Shown here piece after piece: positions 7,832 to 14,943 of a stretch of DNA of 17,345 nucleotides. The stretch's first letter is position 1. Each line of letters begins with the position of its first letter. Source of the DNA: Vibrio nitrifigilis (lineage in GTDB: Bacteria > Pseudomonadota > Gammaproteobacteria > Enterobacterales > Vibrionaceae). Location: assembly GCF_015686695.1 (NCBI RefSeq), contig NZ_JADPMR010000005.1, forward strand, positions 1-17,345, written 5' to 3'. The notes under the pieces were generated by a model. The model made no database searches and was not told the origin of the DNA. It was given only the letters and a program-made list of their open reading frames with translations. The translations under genes and the position numbers were made by a program.

Positions 7832-8932
7832 GTGGCTCAGCTATTCACACCTATCTCATTTGGCCCACTGACAGCCAATAACCGAATCATCATTGCACCT
7901 ATGTGTATGTACTCTGCTGAAAACGGAGTCGTAAGACCATGGCATGAGCAACACTACGGAACTCTTGCCCAATCCGGTGCAGGATTGCTTATTGTTGAAG
8001 CCAGCGCCGTTGCTCCTGAAGGACGGATATCCTACGCAGACGCAGGCATTTGGAACGAAGAATGCCAAACGGCATGGCAGCATGTCGTGGAAAATGTCGG
8101 CCGCTACTCCTCAACCCCGCTCGTAATGCAACTCGCCCATGCTGGTCGTAAAGCGTCAACAGACAAGCCATGGAACAACAATGGCGCGCCTATCGCACCA
8201 ACAGATGAAAATGGCTGGCAAACAGTAGCGCCAAGCGCTGTTCCTTTCGCGGCAACAGATCCAACGCCTAGAGCATTAAACACCGACGAAATTGATACCA
8301 TCATTAATCAGTTTGTTGCGGGTGCAAAACGCGCTCTAGCTGCTGGTTTTAAAGGCGTTGAAATTCATGCTGCTCATGGCTATTTATTGCATCAATTCCT
8401 ATCTCCAATTAGTAACCAACGTAATGATGAATTTGGCGGCTCCCTCGAAAATCGGATGCGTTTAACATTGGCCGTATTTGATGCGATTAAATCAGCAGTA
8501 CCTGAAGAGTTTATGGTGGGTATTCGTATTAGTGCCACAGACTGGGCAGACAACGGTTGGGATGTGGAACAAAGCATCGAGTTGGCAAAAGCATTGGATA
8601 AACGCGGTTGTCACTATATTCACGTATCTAGCGGTGGTTTAACTGAGCATCAGCAAATCCAGGTTGGCCCGAACTACCAAGTCCCCTTCTCCGAGCAAAT
8701 TAAAGCAGCAGTTGAAATGCCGGTCATTGCCGTTGGTCTTATCACTGATGCGAAGCAAGCAGAACAGATTCTTGTAGAAGATAAAGCCGACGCGATAGGC
8801 TTAGCTCGTGGTATTTTGTATGACCCACGTTGGCCATGGCATGCGGCGGCAGAATTAGGCGCGACCATTTCGGTGAGCCCACAATACTTACGCTGTCAGC
8901 CTCATGGATTAAAAGAGCTACTGACACGCTAA
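7832..8932 (+). CDS. NADPH-dependent flavin ene-reductase, old yellow enzyme class III (YqjM/XenA-like)
   Basis: A 366-residue FMN-binding TIM barrel. These enzymes use NADPH to reduce activated C=C bonds of enals, enones, maleimides and some nitro compounds; the natural substrate is usually unknown and a detoxifying role is assumed. Class III markers are visible: the redox-tuning Cys25 and Tyr27 in APMCMYS, Gln100 in MQLAHAGRKA, and the substrate-binding pair His179/His182 with Tyr184 in EIHAAHGYLLHQFLSP. The signature RNDEFGGSLENRMR (about 197-210) and the phosphate-binding end DAIGLARGILYDP follow. It starts at GTG 7832, set by a near-perfect AAGGAGG four bases upstream. It is transcribed alone; the next gene converges on it. 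The frame is intact. Confidence 0.93.
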   Translation: MAQLFTPISFGPLTANNRIIIAPMCMYSAENGVVRPWHEQHYGTLAQSGAGLLIVEASAVAPEGRISYADAGIWNEECQTAWQHVVENVGRYSSTPLVMQLAHAGRKASTDKPWNNNGAPIAPTDENGWQTVAPSAVPFAATDPTPRALNTDEIDTIINQFVAGAKRALAAGFKGVEIHAAHGYLLHQFLSPISNQRNDEFGGSLENRMRLTLAVFDAIKSAVPEEFMVGIRISATDWADNGWDVEQSIELAKALDKRGCHYIHVSSGGLTEHQQIQVGPNYQVPFSEQIKAAVEMPVIAVGLITDAKQAEQILVEDKADAIGLARGILYDPRWPWHAAAELGATISVSPQYLRCQPHGLKELLTR

Positions 8933-8950
8933 TTAATGGATTCTTAGGAC

Positions 8951-8980
8951 AAGACTCTCAGGTTACTGAGAGTCTTTTTA
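8951..8980 (+). terminator. Rho-independent terminator after the ene-reductase, shared with the converging gene
   Basis: AAGACTCTCAG (8951-8961) pairs perfectly with CTGAGAGTCTT (8966-8976) around GTTA, then the T run continues. It is placed 18 bases after the stop codon. For the opposite gene (9391 to 9005) the reverse reading also gives a stem, but with a shorter T run. Confidence 0.92.
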
Positions 8981-9004
8981 TCTATGAAACAACCCAACCA
9001 TTGA

Positions 9005-9391
9005 CTAGTTGAGCTGACGATAAATCTGGCAAAGGCTGTTTTTCAACAGCTGTTGGTAGGGCTGACCACAACGAGACCTAAATCCCTTTTTCTGCTCGGT
9101 TTTATATTCAGACAAACGCAATAAAACAATATACTCTTCAAACATGGACGCTACTTTGTAATATTGTTTGTGTGACAATACATCTTGTAGACTTTCCAGC
9201 TCTAGCAATGTGATACGGTGACTCGGTGATGAAAAATCACGAGTTCGTAAACAACTGATTATTTTACTTCTGATAGAAGAAACGGCAAAACTTGCCTGCT
9301 TTTTCTTACTACCCATTAACCAGCCAATACTCATCGAAACCGCAGCTAAAACTGTCATAGCAACTCCCAAAACAGTGAAAGTTAAACTCAT
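9005..9391 (-). CDS. Small membrane-anchored protein of unknown function
   Basis: A 128-residue protein with one N-terminal hydrophobic segment (about 5-27, TFTVLGVAMTVLAAVSMSIG), then a basic stop-transfer stretch GSKKK, and about 95 soluble residues, mostly helical and Lys/Arg/Gln-rich. The positive-inside rule puts the soluble part in the cytoplasm. I do not recognise the family. It converges on the ene-reductase and diverges from the esterase lipoprotein, sharing a 264-base regulatory gap with the latter. The ATG at 9391 is the only good start. Coding character is fair (smooth composition, full frame), but it could be lineage-specific. Confidence 0.65.
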   Translation of the reverse strand: MSLTFTVLGVAMTVLAAVSMSIGWLMGSKKKQASFAVSSIRSKIISCLRTRDFSSPSHRITLLELESLQDVLSHKQYYKVASMFEEYIVLLRLSEYKTEQKKGFRSRCGQPYQQLLKNSLCQIYRQLN

Positions 9392-9442
9392 ATTTTGAGC
9401 ATAGCAGTGGTTTATGACAGTCTAAATTCAAGTTGCCAAAGT

Positions 9443-9456
9443 ATGATATAGATCAC
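9443..9456. promoter_or_regulatory. FNR/CRP-like site ATGAT-ATAG-ATCAC
   Basis: The sequence matches the FNR consensus TTGAT-N4-ATCAA at eight of ten positions, with correct spacing. It lies in the gap between the divergent membrane-protein and esterase genes, 52 bases before the former start. Oxygen or carbon control of one of them is possible. This is a consensus match only. Confidence 0.35.
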
Positions 9457-9566
9457 TTATAAATGAATAAAACTGTGGGCAATTATGACAGCATTTTGAA
9501 AAAAAAGTGGAAGTTATTCACGTCAGAAAAGAGTATGATCAACTTTAAATTTAAGTAATTAAATTG

Positions 9567-9603
9567 AACATTAATGTTTGATTAAACAAGCAGTTATTAT
9601 AAT
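9567..9603 (+). promoter_or_regulatory. Palindrome AACATTAATGTT and -10 box for the esterase gene
   Basis: A perfect 12-base palindrome (9567-9578) sits just before a consensus -10 hexamer TATAAT (9598-9603). The latter is 52 bases before the esterase ATG. There is no good -35 at normal spacing (TTTGAT or TTGATT are 14-15 bases away), which would fit an activator-dependent promoter with the palindrome at about -40. AT-rich DNA here makes chance palindromes common. Confidence 0.3.
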
Positions 9604-9655
9604 TTTATCAGTTTCATCTTATGTTAATGCTCATCAACACCCATGAGACACCTCA

Positions 9656-10897
9656 ATGTTACGTATTTTATCCATCATTCTAGGAATCAGTTTAGTTCTA
9701 ACTGGTTGTGTCCAAACGAATAATAAGGCCACCCCATCATCCGATGAATTAGCGATACAGCAAGTCAACGCCAATATGTATATTGGTGACTTTGGTAAAC
9801 GCTTAGATAGTTTAACCTATGAATTCCAACACCCGGTCAATATAAATCATTTCGAAGGAATGCGCTTTATCGTCCATGCTATCTTTAGTGCCACAAATGA
9901 CACTCCATCGACGGTATCCAAAGCCATCAAGGTGACAAGTGTTAAAGTCCATGGGAAAAATCTTACGATCGGTTTATCAGACTTTGATACACAAAACTTG
10001 GAGCGTCTCCAAATCGACAGTTCCGTTAAGGCTCTTAGCACTTCTCAATTGAACTATTACACTAAGATTCGTACTGTTGATGAATTCAAACACCACACCT
10101 TTACAGCAAAAGATGGTACAACACTTTCATATTGGCTCTACCTACCCAATAGTCAATCACCGACTCCGCTTATGGTGTGGGAACATGGTGGAGGTGAAGT
10201 GCTCAAATCGTCTTATCCACGTGCTAACTTAGAAGCGAATCGCGGTGCCACCACTTGGATAGAGCACCACGAAAAAACAGCGGTTTTGTCGGTTCAATAT
10301 CCAGAAAATTACAGTTTTGGTATTGCTGATGTTCCCGACCAATTTGAACAAATGCAGCGTTATAACACAGCAAAGTATGAACTCATCCAAACTCTTATTA
10401 AGAGTGGTGAAGTCACACCAAACCGCGTTTATATTTCAGGAGCATCTTCTGGCGGTGGCGCAGCTTTACGCTTCATCATGCAATATCCAAAACTGTTTGC
10501 TGCCGCGCTGGTGATTGCACCAAAAGATACGATCGTCCCATTGTCAGATCGTTATGATTTAGCATACAAATTTAATGCGGGCCCAAATGCGTTACGTTTG
10601 AGCCAAGCTGAATATGAATCAAGCTATCAGGAAATGGAAAACGCACTTTCTGACAGCGATATTACCTCAGTACCAATGTGGTTCGCGCATGCTCTCAACG
10701 ATCATATCTGTACACGTTACACCTCGACGATGATGTACGATATTTTGAAACGTAAAGGGGCGAAAAACATCCATATCACCTTATATAGTGATGACATTAT
10801 GCATGCTTATAACACACCTTATAATCATTTTTCTTGGGTACCAACACTGGATAATGCCCGGATTATTAATTGGGTTTATGCACAGCGCCGTCCATAA
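9656..10897 (+). CDS. Lipoprotein alpha/beta-hydrolase (esterase/peptidase-like)
   Basis: A 413-residue lipoprotein: short hydrophobic signal and lipobox LVLTGC with Cys18 as the lipidated residue. The next residue is Val, so outer-membrane sorting is expected. An N-terminal beta-rich region (about 35-135) resembles the Ig-like domain found before some esterases. The catalytic hydrolase domain follows, with oxyanion motif EHGGGE (176-181), nucleophile elbow YISGASSGGGA (Ser264), probable acid Asp349 in HALNDHICT, and probable base His391 in YNHFSW. The family includes PHB-depolymerase-like and prolyl-oligopeptidase-like esterases; the substrate is not predictable. It stands alone between its own promoter region and a strong terminator. 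The frame is intact. Confidence 0.85.
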   Translation: MLRILSIILGISLVLTGCVQTNNKATPSSDELAIQQVNANMYIGDFGKRLDSLTYEFQHPVNINHFEGMRFIVHAIFSATNDTPSTVSKAIKVTSVKVHGKNLTIGLSDFDTQNLERLQIDSSVKALSTSQLNYYTKIRTVDEFKHHTFTAKDGTTLSYWLYLPNSQSPTPLMVWEHGGGEVLKSSYPRANLEANRGATTWIEHHEKTAVLSVQYPENYSFGIADVPDQFEQMQRYNTAKYELIQTLIKSGEVTPNRVYISGASSGGGAALRFIMQYPKLFAAALVIAPKDTIVPLSDRYDLAYKFNAGPNALRLSQAEYESSYQEMENALSDSDITSVPMWFAHALNDHICTRYTSTMMYDILKRKGAKNIHITLYSDDIMHAYNTPYNHFSWVPTLDNARIINWVYAQRRP

Positions 10898-10904
10898 ATT
10901 GAAT

Positions 10905-10939
10905 AAAAAAGAGCCGCAATCAGATTGAGGCTCTTTTTT
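10905..10939 (+). terminator. Bidirectional rho-independent terminator after the esterase
   Basis: AAAAAAGAGCC (10905-10915) pairs with GGCTCTTTTTT (10929-10939). Inside, CAAT and ATTG add four more pairs past a G/A mismatch. The A and T runs on both sides make it work for the converging minus-strand gene ending at 10964. Confidence 0.93.
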
Positions 10940-10963
10940 ATGAATTACTAGTACTGACTAGAA

Positions 10964-11170
10964 TTAAACGCCAGCGCGTTTTAACAAGCCAGCCATTAAA
11001 GGTGAACTTGCTTTCACTTGCTTAGATTTTTGCGTCAGTGTGTTAGCTAGGCCAGTATCGCCAATATTTTTTGCGATGTGAGCCATAGAGTGATAGAAAC
11101 TCGTTGCCGATTTCTTTTGGCTAACTTGCTGAAGTGGCGTTAATAGTTTCGCCATATCATTACCGCTCAT
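10964..11170 (-). CDS. Small protein of unknown function, last gene of a three-gene row
   Basis: A 68-residue basic, soluble-looking protein (MSGNDMAKLLTPLQQVSQKK at the N-terminus, ending LMAGLLKRAGV). Mostly helical by composition, with no signal or membrane segment and no cysteine. I do not recognise it. The ATG at 11170 lies 7 bases past the stop of the upstream small gene; the second Met (residue 6) is an alternative start. The tight spacing argues for co-transcription and translational coupling. It ends 25 bases before the shared terminator. Confidence 0.55.
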   Translation of the reverse strand: MSGNDMAKLLTPLQQVSQKKSATSFYHSMAHIAKNIGDTGLANTLTQKSKQVKASSPLMAGLLKRAGV

Positions 11171-11177
11171 ACCTTGT

Positions 11178-11459
11178 TTAGTCCGCGTAAGCTTCTACAG
11201 AATCGAGCAGCTTATCTAAATCGACCATTGCTTCGGTATTTTCAGTAGTACCAAGCTTTTTCATCTCTTTCATGTTACGGCGGCGAATTTGCGCAATAAC
11301 AAAACGTGGTGTATTCAGTTTTTTCACCACAAAATTAACCAGCAGCAATCACTAAAATGATACCGCCAATTGAATACCCCCAGCCGGAATTTAACGTGTC
11401 TAACACGGTTTGCATTACAGGCGCCGGGTATCGGCTACGTTTGTTGATACATCAGACAT
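11178..11459 (-). pseudogene. Small single-pass membrane protein of unknown function, frameshifted
   Basis: Joined frames give about 94 residues. MSDVSTNVADT at the start is followed by VMQTVLDTLNSG, then WGYSIGGIILVIAAG (membrane segment), and a basic cytoplasmic tail KKLNTPRFVIAQIRRRNMKE, ending LDKLLDSVEAYAD. Two one-base shifts (near 11420 and near 11345) break the frame, but the pieces join into one plausible membrane protein with positive-inside topology. No family recognised. It lies 14 bases after the end of the previous small gene and 7 bases before the next. Confidence 0.5.
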
Positions 11460-11473
11460 CAATCATTCCAACC

Positions 11474-11859
11474 TTAAAATTCTTTAAATAGTTCGTCCAA
11501 CAATTTAAATTGCTTTGGATATAGCGACAATGCGTTAATCAGAAGTGCAGCAATTTAATTTGACTGTTTTTCCCATTACAGTGGGAGTGGCAACGAAAGG
11601 CCAATTGCATTGAGCAAATCACTTATTCGCTACAACTTCGACTATAGAGGGCTTATCAGTGTCCAACACATTGGTGATTAATACATAAAAATATCATTAA
11701 TCAGATCAATAGAGGAGTTCAGCCTCTAAATGAAGACCTTCTACGTTATATGGGGACACACTCTAACAAATCCAATTGAAAAACCCAGCTTATTAGTATA
11801 AACAACGATATTGTTGTCAGTAACATAAGGTTTTCTACCTAAGCGGTCTAATTATCCAT
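11474..11859 (-). pseudogene. Small protein of unknown function, first of the three-gene row, frameshifted
   Basis: Several open pieces on the minus strand join in order. They are MDN (ATG 11859), LDRLGRKPYVTDNNIVVYTN, KLGFSIGFVRV, YNVEGLHLEAELLY, then YVLITNVLDTDKPSIVEVVA, NWPFVATPTVMGKTVKLN, and AALLINALSLYPKQFKLLDE-LFKEF, ending at 11474. That gives about 128 residues in at least four frames. Its beta-rich middle could be a PilZ-like barrel, but no diagnostic RxxxR or DxSxxG motif is seen, so I leave it unnamed. It starts about 75 bases after the ABC-F gene ends, past a weak terminator. Confidence 0.4.
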
Positions 11860-11904
11860 AACTTGAGTACTAGGAAAACAAATTTAGTCGCACGTTACGA
11901 CACC

Positions 11905-11929
11905 AAAATAGGCCCCCAAGGAATGGCCT
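11905..11929 (-). terminator. Weak terminator after the ABC-F gene
   Basis: Read on the minus strand, AGGCC pairs with GGCCT around a 10-base loop, followed by ATTTTGG. The stem is short but GC-rich and the position, 7 bases past the ABC-F stop, is right. Readthrough into the small genes is possible. Confidence 0.45.
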
Positions 11930-11935
11930 CGGGCG

Positions 11936-13657
11936 CTAGTTTTCAACGGATTTTATTGACGATTTGTTCACTTTCTTCTTGCCAGCGTTTGCTGGTTTCG
12001 CCACTTTTTGATGACGTGGTTTCCGTTTTAAGTCATCGGCTAATCGCTGTTCTAATTCAACTAAACGTACCAGAAGTGCTTCTTCATCAACGAGTTCATA
12101 GTCAGTCTGACTTATGTGATCGTGCGATTCACTAGGCTTACTGGACGGTTTAACCGCTGTATCTAGGTGGGAATAAGCTTCGTTAACGTCCAAATATTCA
12201 CATAACTTGTTATCAACAATAACCCAGAACCGAGTACAACAGGTTTCAATAAGTCGGCGATCATGACTGACCAACAAAACACCACCGGCAAAATGCGATA
12301 AGGTATCGGCAAGTTGTTCTTTACCCTCTAAATCAAGGTGGTTAGTCGGTTCATCAAGCATGAGAAGATGATATTGAGCCAACGACAATCCTGTAAACAA
12401 CAATCTCGCTCGTTCACCGCCACTTAATTCACTGACCATTTGCTGGTGTCGTTCATAAGTAAAACCCGCATTAATCAGCGCTTGCTTACGCACATCATCA
12501 CTGACATTCGCAAATGGTCGTAGAGCGTTATTTAATGACGCCTCACTACTCACTTGCTGTAACGATTGATCATAATAACCAATCCGACATTGGTCATGCA
12601 GGCTGACCTCATCAATCATGGGTTGTTGATAGTGCTGATATAAATGACGTAATAGCGTTGATTTTCCGCAACCATTTGCGCCCATGATAGCAATCCGATC
12701 ACCACTTTTAACCTGCATAAAAGGAGCGACAAACAGTGGAATACAGCTCTGCTCAACACAAACATTCCACGTAGAAAATTCAACTAAACGATTCGCGGGC
12801 AAAGCATTACCCTTTAACGATAATATCCACGGCGTACCATCACTTAACTCAGTTTGCTGCTCGATTAAACGCGTTTTACGCCGTTGCATGGTTTTTGCTT
12901 TTCGAGCTAAATCTTCGTTATCGTAGGTTTTACCCCATTGAGCTAACCGTTTTGCACTTTGATCAAGGCGCTCAATCTCTTGCTGTTCACTAGCAAAACG
13001 TTGTTCGTCCGCGCAATCCTTGGCAGCTAACTGTTCTCTTGCTTGTGAGCAGGGTAAATCATAATAATACAGCGAGGAATCACGCATAATCCAAGTGGAA
13101 TTAGTCACCTTGTCTAACAACACATCGTCGTGTGAAACCAAGACAAAACTGCCCTTCCATTGGGATAAAAATGATTCTAACCACAACATCGAGGGAAGAT
13201 CTAAATGGTTACTTGGTTCATCAAGTAACAATAAATCTGGCTTTGTAATCACAGCCCTTGCCAGTAGTAAACGTATTTGCTGTCCACCGCTAAGTTGGTT
13301 TACAGTACGTTGATACTCGGCTTCGGCAAAACCTAAATCCGCTAATAGACACTCAGCTTGCCAGTGGTCAGTCGCTAATAAACGTTCTTGTAACGCTTCT
13401 AATACTGTACTTTGTAGAAGGTTTGCAGGTAAAGATTGTTCTACATATCCCAATAAGCAACGTTGTGACACTGAAACCTGACCTAGAGTTGCTTCTTGGC
13501 GACCACTTAATACTTTGATCAAGGTACTTTTACCGCAACCATTATGGCCAATCAGACCAATCTTTTCTCCTTGCGAGATAGTGACGCAAAGATCATTAAA
13601 CAGCGGTGCATGGGAATAACAAACAGTTAATTGTTGGGTGGTTAAATAGGTACTCAT
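11936..13657 (-). CDS. ABC-F family ATPase (ribosome-associated, twin ATP-binding domains)
   Basis: A 573-residue soluble protein with two ABC domains and no membrane segment. Domain 1 has Walker A GHNGCGKST (37-45), signature LSGGQ (122-126) and Walker B with LLLLDEPSNHLD (142-153). A charged helical linker (about 205-270, with ARKAKTMQRR) fits the P-site tRNA-interaction motif. Domain 2 has GANGCGKST (326-334), LSGGE (411-415), LLMLDEPTNHLDLEG and the switch VSHDRRLIE. A Lys-rich tail follows from about 515. ABC-F proteins bind the ribosomal E site; they act as translation factors or protect against 50S antibiotics. I cannot tell which from sequence alone. The start ATG at 13657 overlaps an upstream stop as ATGA, so translation may be coupled. 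The frame is fully intact between broken neighbours. Confidence 0.93.
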   Translation of the reverse strand: MSTYLTTQQLTVCYSHAPLFNDLCVTISQGEKIGLIGHNGCGKSTLIKVLSGRQEATLGQVSVSQRCLLGYVEQSLPANLLQSTVLEALQERLLATDHWQAECLLADLGFAEAEYQRTVNQLSGGQQIRLLLARAVITKPDLLLLDEPSNHLDLPSMLWLESFLSQWKGSFVLVSHDDVLLDKVTNSTWIMRDSSLYYYDLPCSQAREQLAAKDCADEQRFASEQQEIERLDQSAKRLAQWGKTYDNEDLARKAKTMQRRKTRLIEQQTELSDGTPWILSLKGNALPANRLVEFSTWNVCVEQSCIPLFVAPFMQVKSGDRIAIMGANGCGKSTLLRHLYQHYQQPMIDEVSLHDQCRIGYYDQSLQQVSSEASLNNALRPFANVSDDVRKQALINAGFTYERHQQMVSELSGGERARLLFTGLSLAQYHLLMLDEPTNHLDLEGKEQLADTLSHFAGGVLLVSHDRRLIETCCTRFWVIVDNKLCEYLDVNEAYSHLDTAVKPSSKPSESHDHISQTDYELVDEEALLVRLVELEQRLADDLKRKPRHQKVAKPANAGKKKVNKSSIKSVEN

Positions 13658-13875
13658 AATAAACTCAAGAATTTTAGGCGTAAGCGCCCGTTGTCATTTG
13701 CTGACAATAATTCTCTGAGCTCGAGGGAAAGGAACTCTATGGGCTAATTTCTAGACGAAATAGGATAAATGATCATGACATTTTCGCTCAAGCTGAGATT
13801 ATCGCAGCGCGATATTACAAACGCCTTGAGCGACATTAGTGCCATAAAAGTGTGGTTAATTTTACGAGTCCACAT
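13654..13875 (-). other. Upstream reading frame coupled to the ABC-F start, interrupted by one TAG
   Basis: From ATG 13875 a 43-codon frame (MWTRKINHTFMALMSLKAF at the start) runs to TAG at 13744-13746. The same frame then continues for 29 codons (PIEFLSLELRELLSANDNGR, LRLKFLSLL) to a TGA at 13654-13656 that overlaps the ABC-F ATG. That is 74 codons with a single stop. It may be a small translationally coupled gene with one base error, or chance. No family recognised. It overlaps the leader ORF in another frame. Confidence 0.3.
13784..13833 (-). promoter_or_regulatory. Nested hairpin in the ABC-F leader
   Basis: The outer 9-base inverted repeat, TCGCTCAAG (13784-13792) with CTTGAGCGA (13825-13833), encloses a perfect inner stem, TATCGC-AGC-GCGATA (13800-13814). 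On the transcript it begins two bases after the stop codon of a 14-codon ORF. No T run follows, so it is not a terminator by itself. A further stem, TTGTCA-TTTGC-TGACAA (13691-13707), and a small GGCG-TAAG-CGCC dyad lie between it and the ABC-F start, allowing alternative folds. Confidence 0.45.
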
Positions 13876-13880
13876 AACAT
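13836..13880 (-). CDS. Candidate 14-residue leader peptide upstream of ABC-F
   Basis: ATG at 13880 is preceded, 8 bases upstream, by AAGGAGG (13889-13895), the best ribosome site in this half of the window. The ORF encodes MLCGLVKLTTLLWH, then TAA. The stop abuts the nested hairpin. The same frame extends upstream to an ATG about 50 bases earlier. Short leader ORFs before ABC-F resistance genes in Gram-positives control them by ribosome stalling; a similar role here is inference. It could instead be the start of a real gene broken by a base error. Confidence 0.35.
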   Translation of the reverse strand: MLCGLVKLTTLLWH

Positions 13881-13933
13881 ACAGAACGCCTCCTTATTTT
13901 TCATTACTAGCGGTAAATCAAGTCTATACATAG

Positions 13934-13955
13934 TGACCTCAAGATACAGAGGTCA
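13934..13955. promoter_or_regulatory. Dyad TGACCTC-N8-GAGGTCA between fpr and the ABC-F leader
   Basis: A perfect 7-base inverted repeat with an 8-base loop, no T run on either side. It lies about 54 bases upstream (in transcript sense) of the leader ORF ATG, where an operator for the ABC-F promoter would be. The remainder of the 13956-14044 spacer shows nothing recognisable. Confidence 0.35.
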
Positions 13956-14044
13956 GAGCCTAATCGACGAACAGCGTTCAGAAGCGCAACTGGTCGACCC
14001 AATCAGATTCATCTCACGCTCATCTTTTTTAAATGACTCACTCA

Positions 14045-14813
14045 CTACCAATAATTTTCGTAACTAAAATGACCAGGTTTACGACCGTAAATGCTTACGC
14101 AAACCTCTATTCTTTAACACTCGGTTGGTGTCACGGAATCATGTCAGGGTTACCGCACAAATAAATAAAGCTTTTGTCCCCTTCGATAGTTAACCCGGCC
14201 GTTGTTTCTAGAACACCAGATTCAATGAGTGCGGGAATGCGGCCGCCTTAAAGCTCCGTCTACTTTTTCTCGTGAGACAATGGGTATGTAGTGTAAACGC
14301 CCCCGCATAACGTTCCTGCAACTGATGAATATGATCGCGATAAACCAATTCTTTTTGCTTACGCACTGCATGAACTAACACGATGTTTTGATACGGCATT
14401 AAATGATCCTCTAGCATGGCTAAGTAAGGGCCAATTTCCAGTCCCTGTTGCTATCAACCATAGCTCTGAGCGTCTGGACGGATTTCTTCTGCTGTCATAA
14501 ATCCAGACGGCTTTCACCGACATAAAACCGTGTCGCCAATATTAAGTCCATACAGTTTATTGGATAGTTCACCGTCAGGAAACGGTAATAATTAAGAATT
14601 CCACTTGCGCAGTAGAAGGATGAGGGCGAGAGGGAGGATTGACGATTGAGTAGGCGCGACGAACCCACTCTCCTTGCTGATTACATAAACCAGTTTGGTG
14701 ACTGCCCTGCAATATATGGGGCCACAGGCGCTTGAATTGTCAGTGAAAATTTCGTTTTCAGTCCAGTCAATACGGTGGGTCACTTTCCCGGCCACTAAAC
14801 TATGTGGATGCAT
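14045..14813 (-). pseudogene. fpr: Ferredoxin-NADP(+) reductase, frameshifted
   Basis: Joined frames give about 256 residues close to E. coli Fpr, an FAD enzyme that moves electrons between NADPH and ferredoxin or flavodoxin. In order one reads MHPHSLVAGKVTHRIDWTEN, FTKLVYVISKE, RRAYSIVNPP (FAD-binding RxYS), LIATGTGIGPYLAMLEDHL (NADP-binding GTGxGP), and NIVLVHAVRKQKELVYRDHI. Then come GRIPALIESGVLETTAGLTI, YLCGNPDM, KHLR and the C-terminal KPGHFSYENYW, which contacts FAD in this family. The ATG at 14813 is chosen because AGGAGG lies six bases upstream. Six or more one-base shifts break it, including one just before the last 13 residues. Such complete motif retention makes sequence error the likelier cause. 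Members are often tied to oxidative-stress response. Confidence 0.85.
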
Positions 14814-14890
14814 ATTAAACCTCCTCATATGGTGACAATTTAAGGCTAACACGGCTAAAGACGTATCTCAAATCAGTGGTTAGCGTATAG

Positions 14891-14915
14891 AAAAAAGCCG
14901 AGCTTAAGCTCGGCT
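14891..14915 (-). terminator. Rho-independent terminator of the NmrA-like gene
   Basis: The perfect 20-base palindrome AGCCGAGCTTAAGCTCGGCT (14896-14915) is followed, on the minus strand, by T6. It lies 29 bases after the reconstructed stop at 14944 and separates that gene from fpr. Confidence 0.93.
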
Positions 14916-14943
14916 ACCTATTCGAATCTATTTGCTGGGCTGA

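Noticed and set aside
7832..8932. Several ORFs of 60-75 codons inside the ene-reductase on both strands
   Set aside because: All lie within a complete, motif-supported enzyme; they reflect its codon use.
9847..10041. Antisense ORF inside the esterase gene
   Set aside because: Shadow of a well-supported coding frame with a complete catalytic triad on the other strand.
11863..12135. 90-codon plus-strand ORF at the end of the ABC-F gene
   Set aside because: It overlaps the Lys-rich ABC-F tail antisense and has no recognisable domain or ribosome site.
13852..14067. 71-codon plus-strand ORF between ABC-F and fpr
   Set aside because: Runs antisense over the leader ORF, its strong Shine-Dalgarno and the fpr C-terminus; starts at GTG without a ribosome site.
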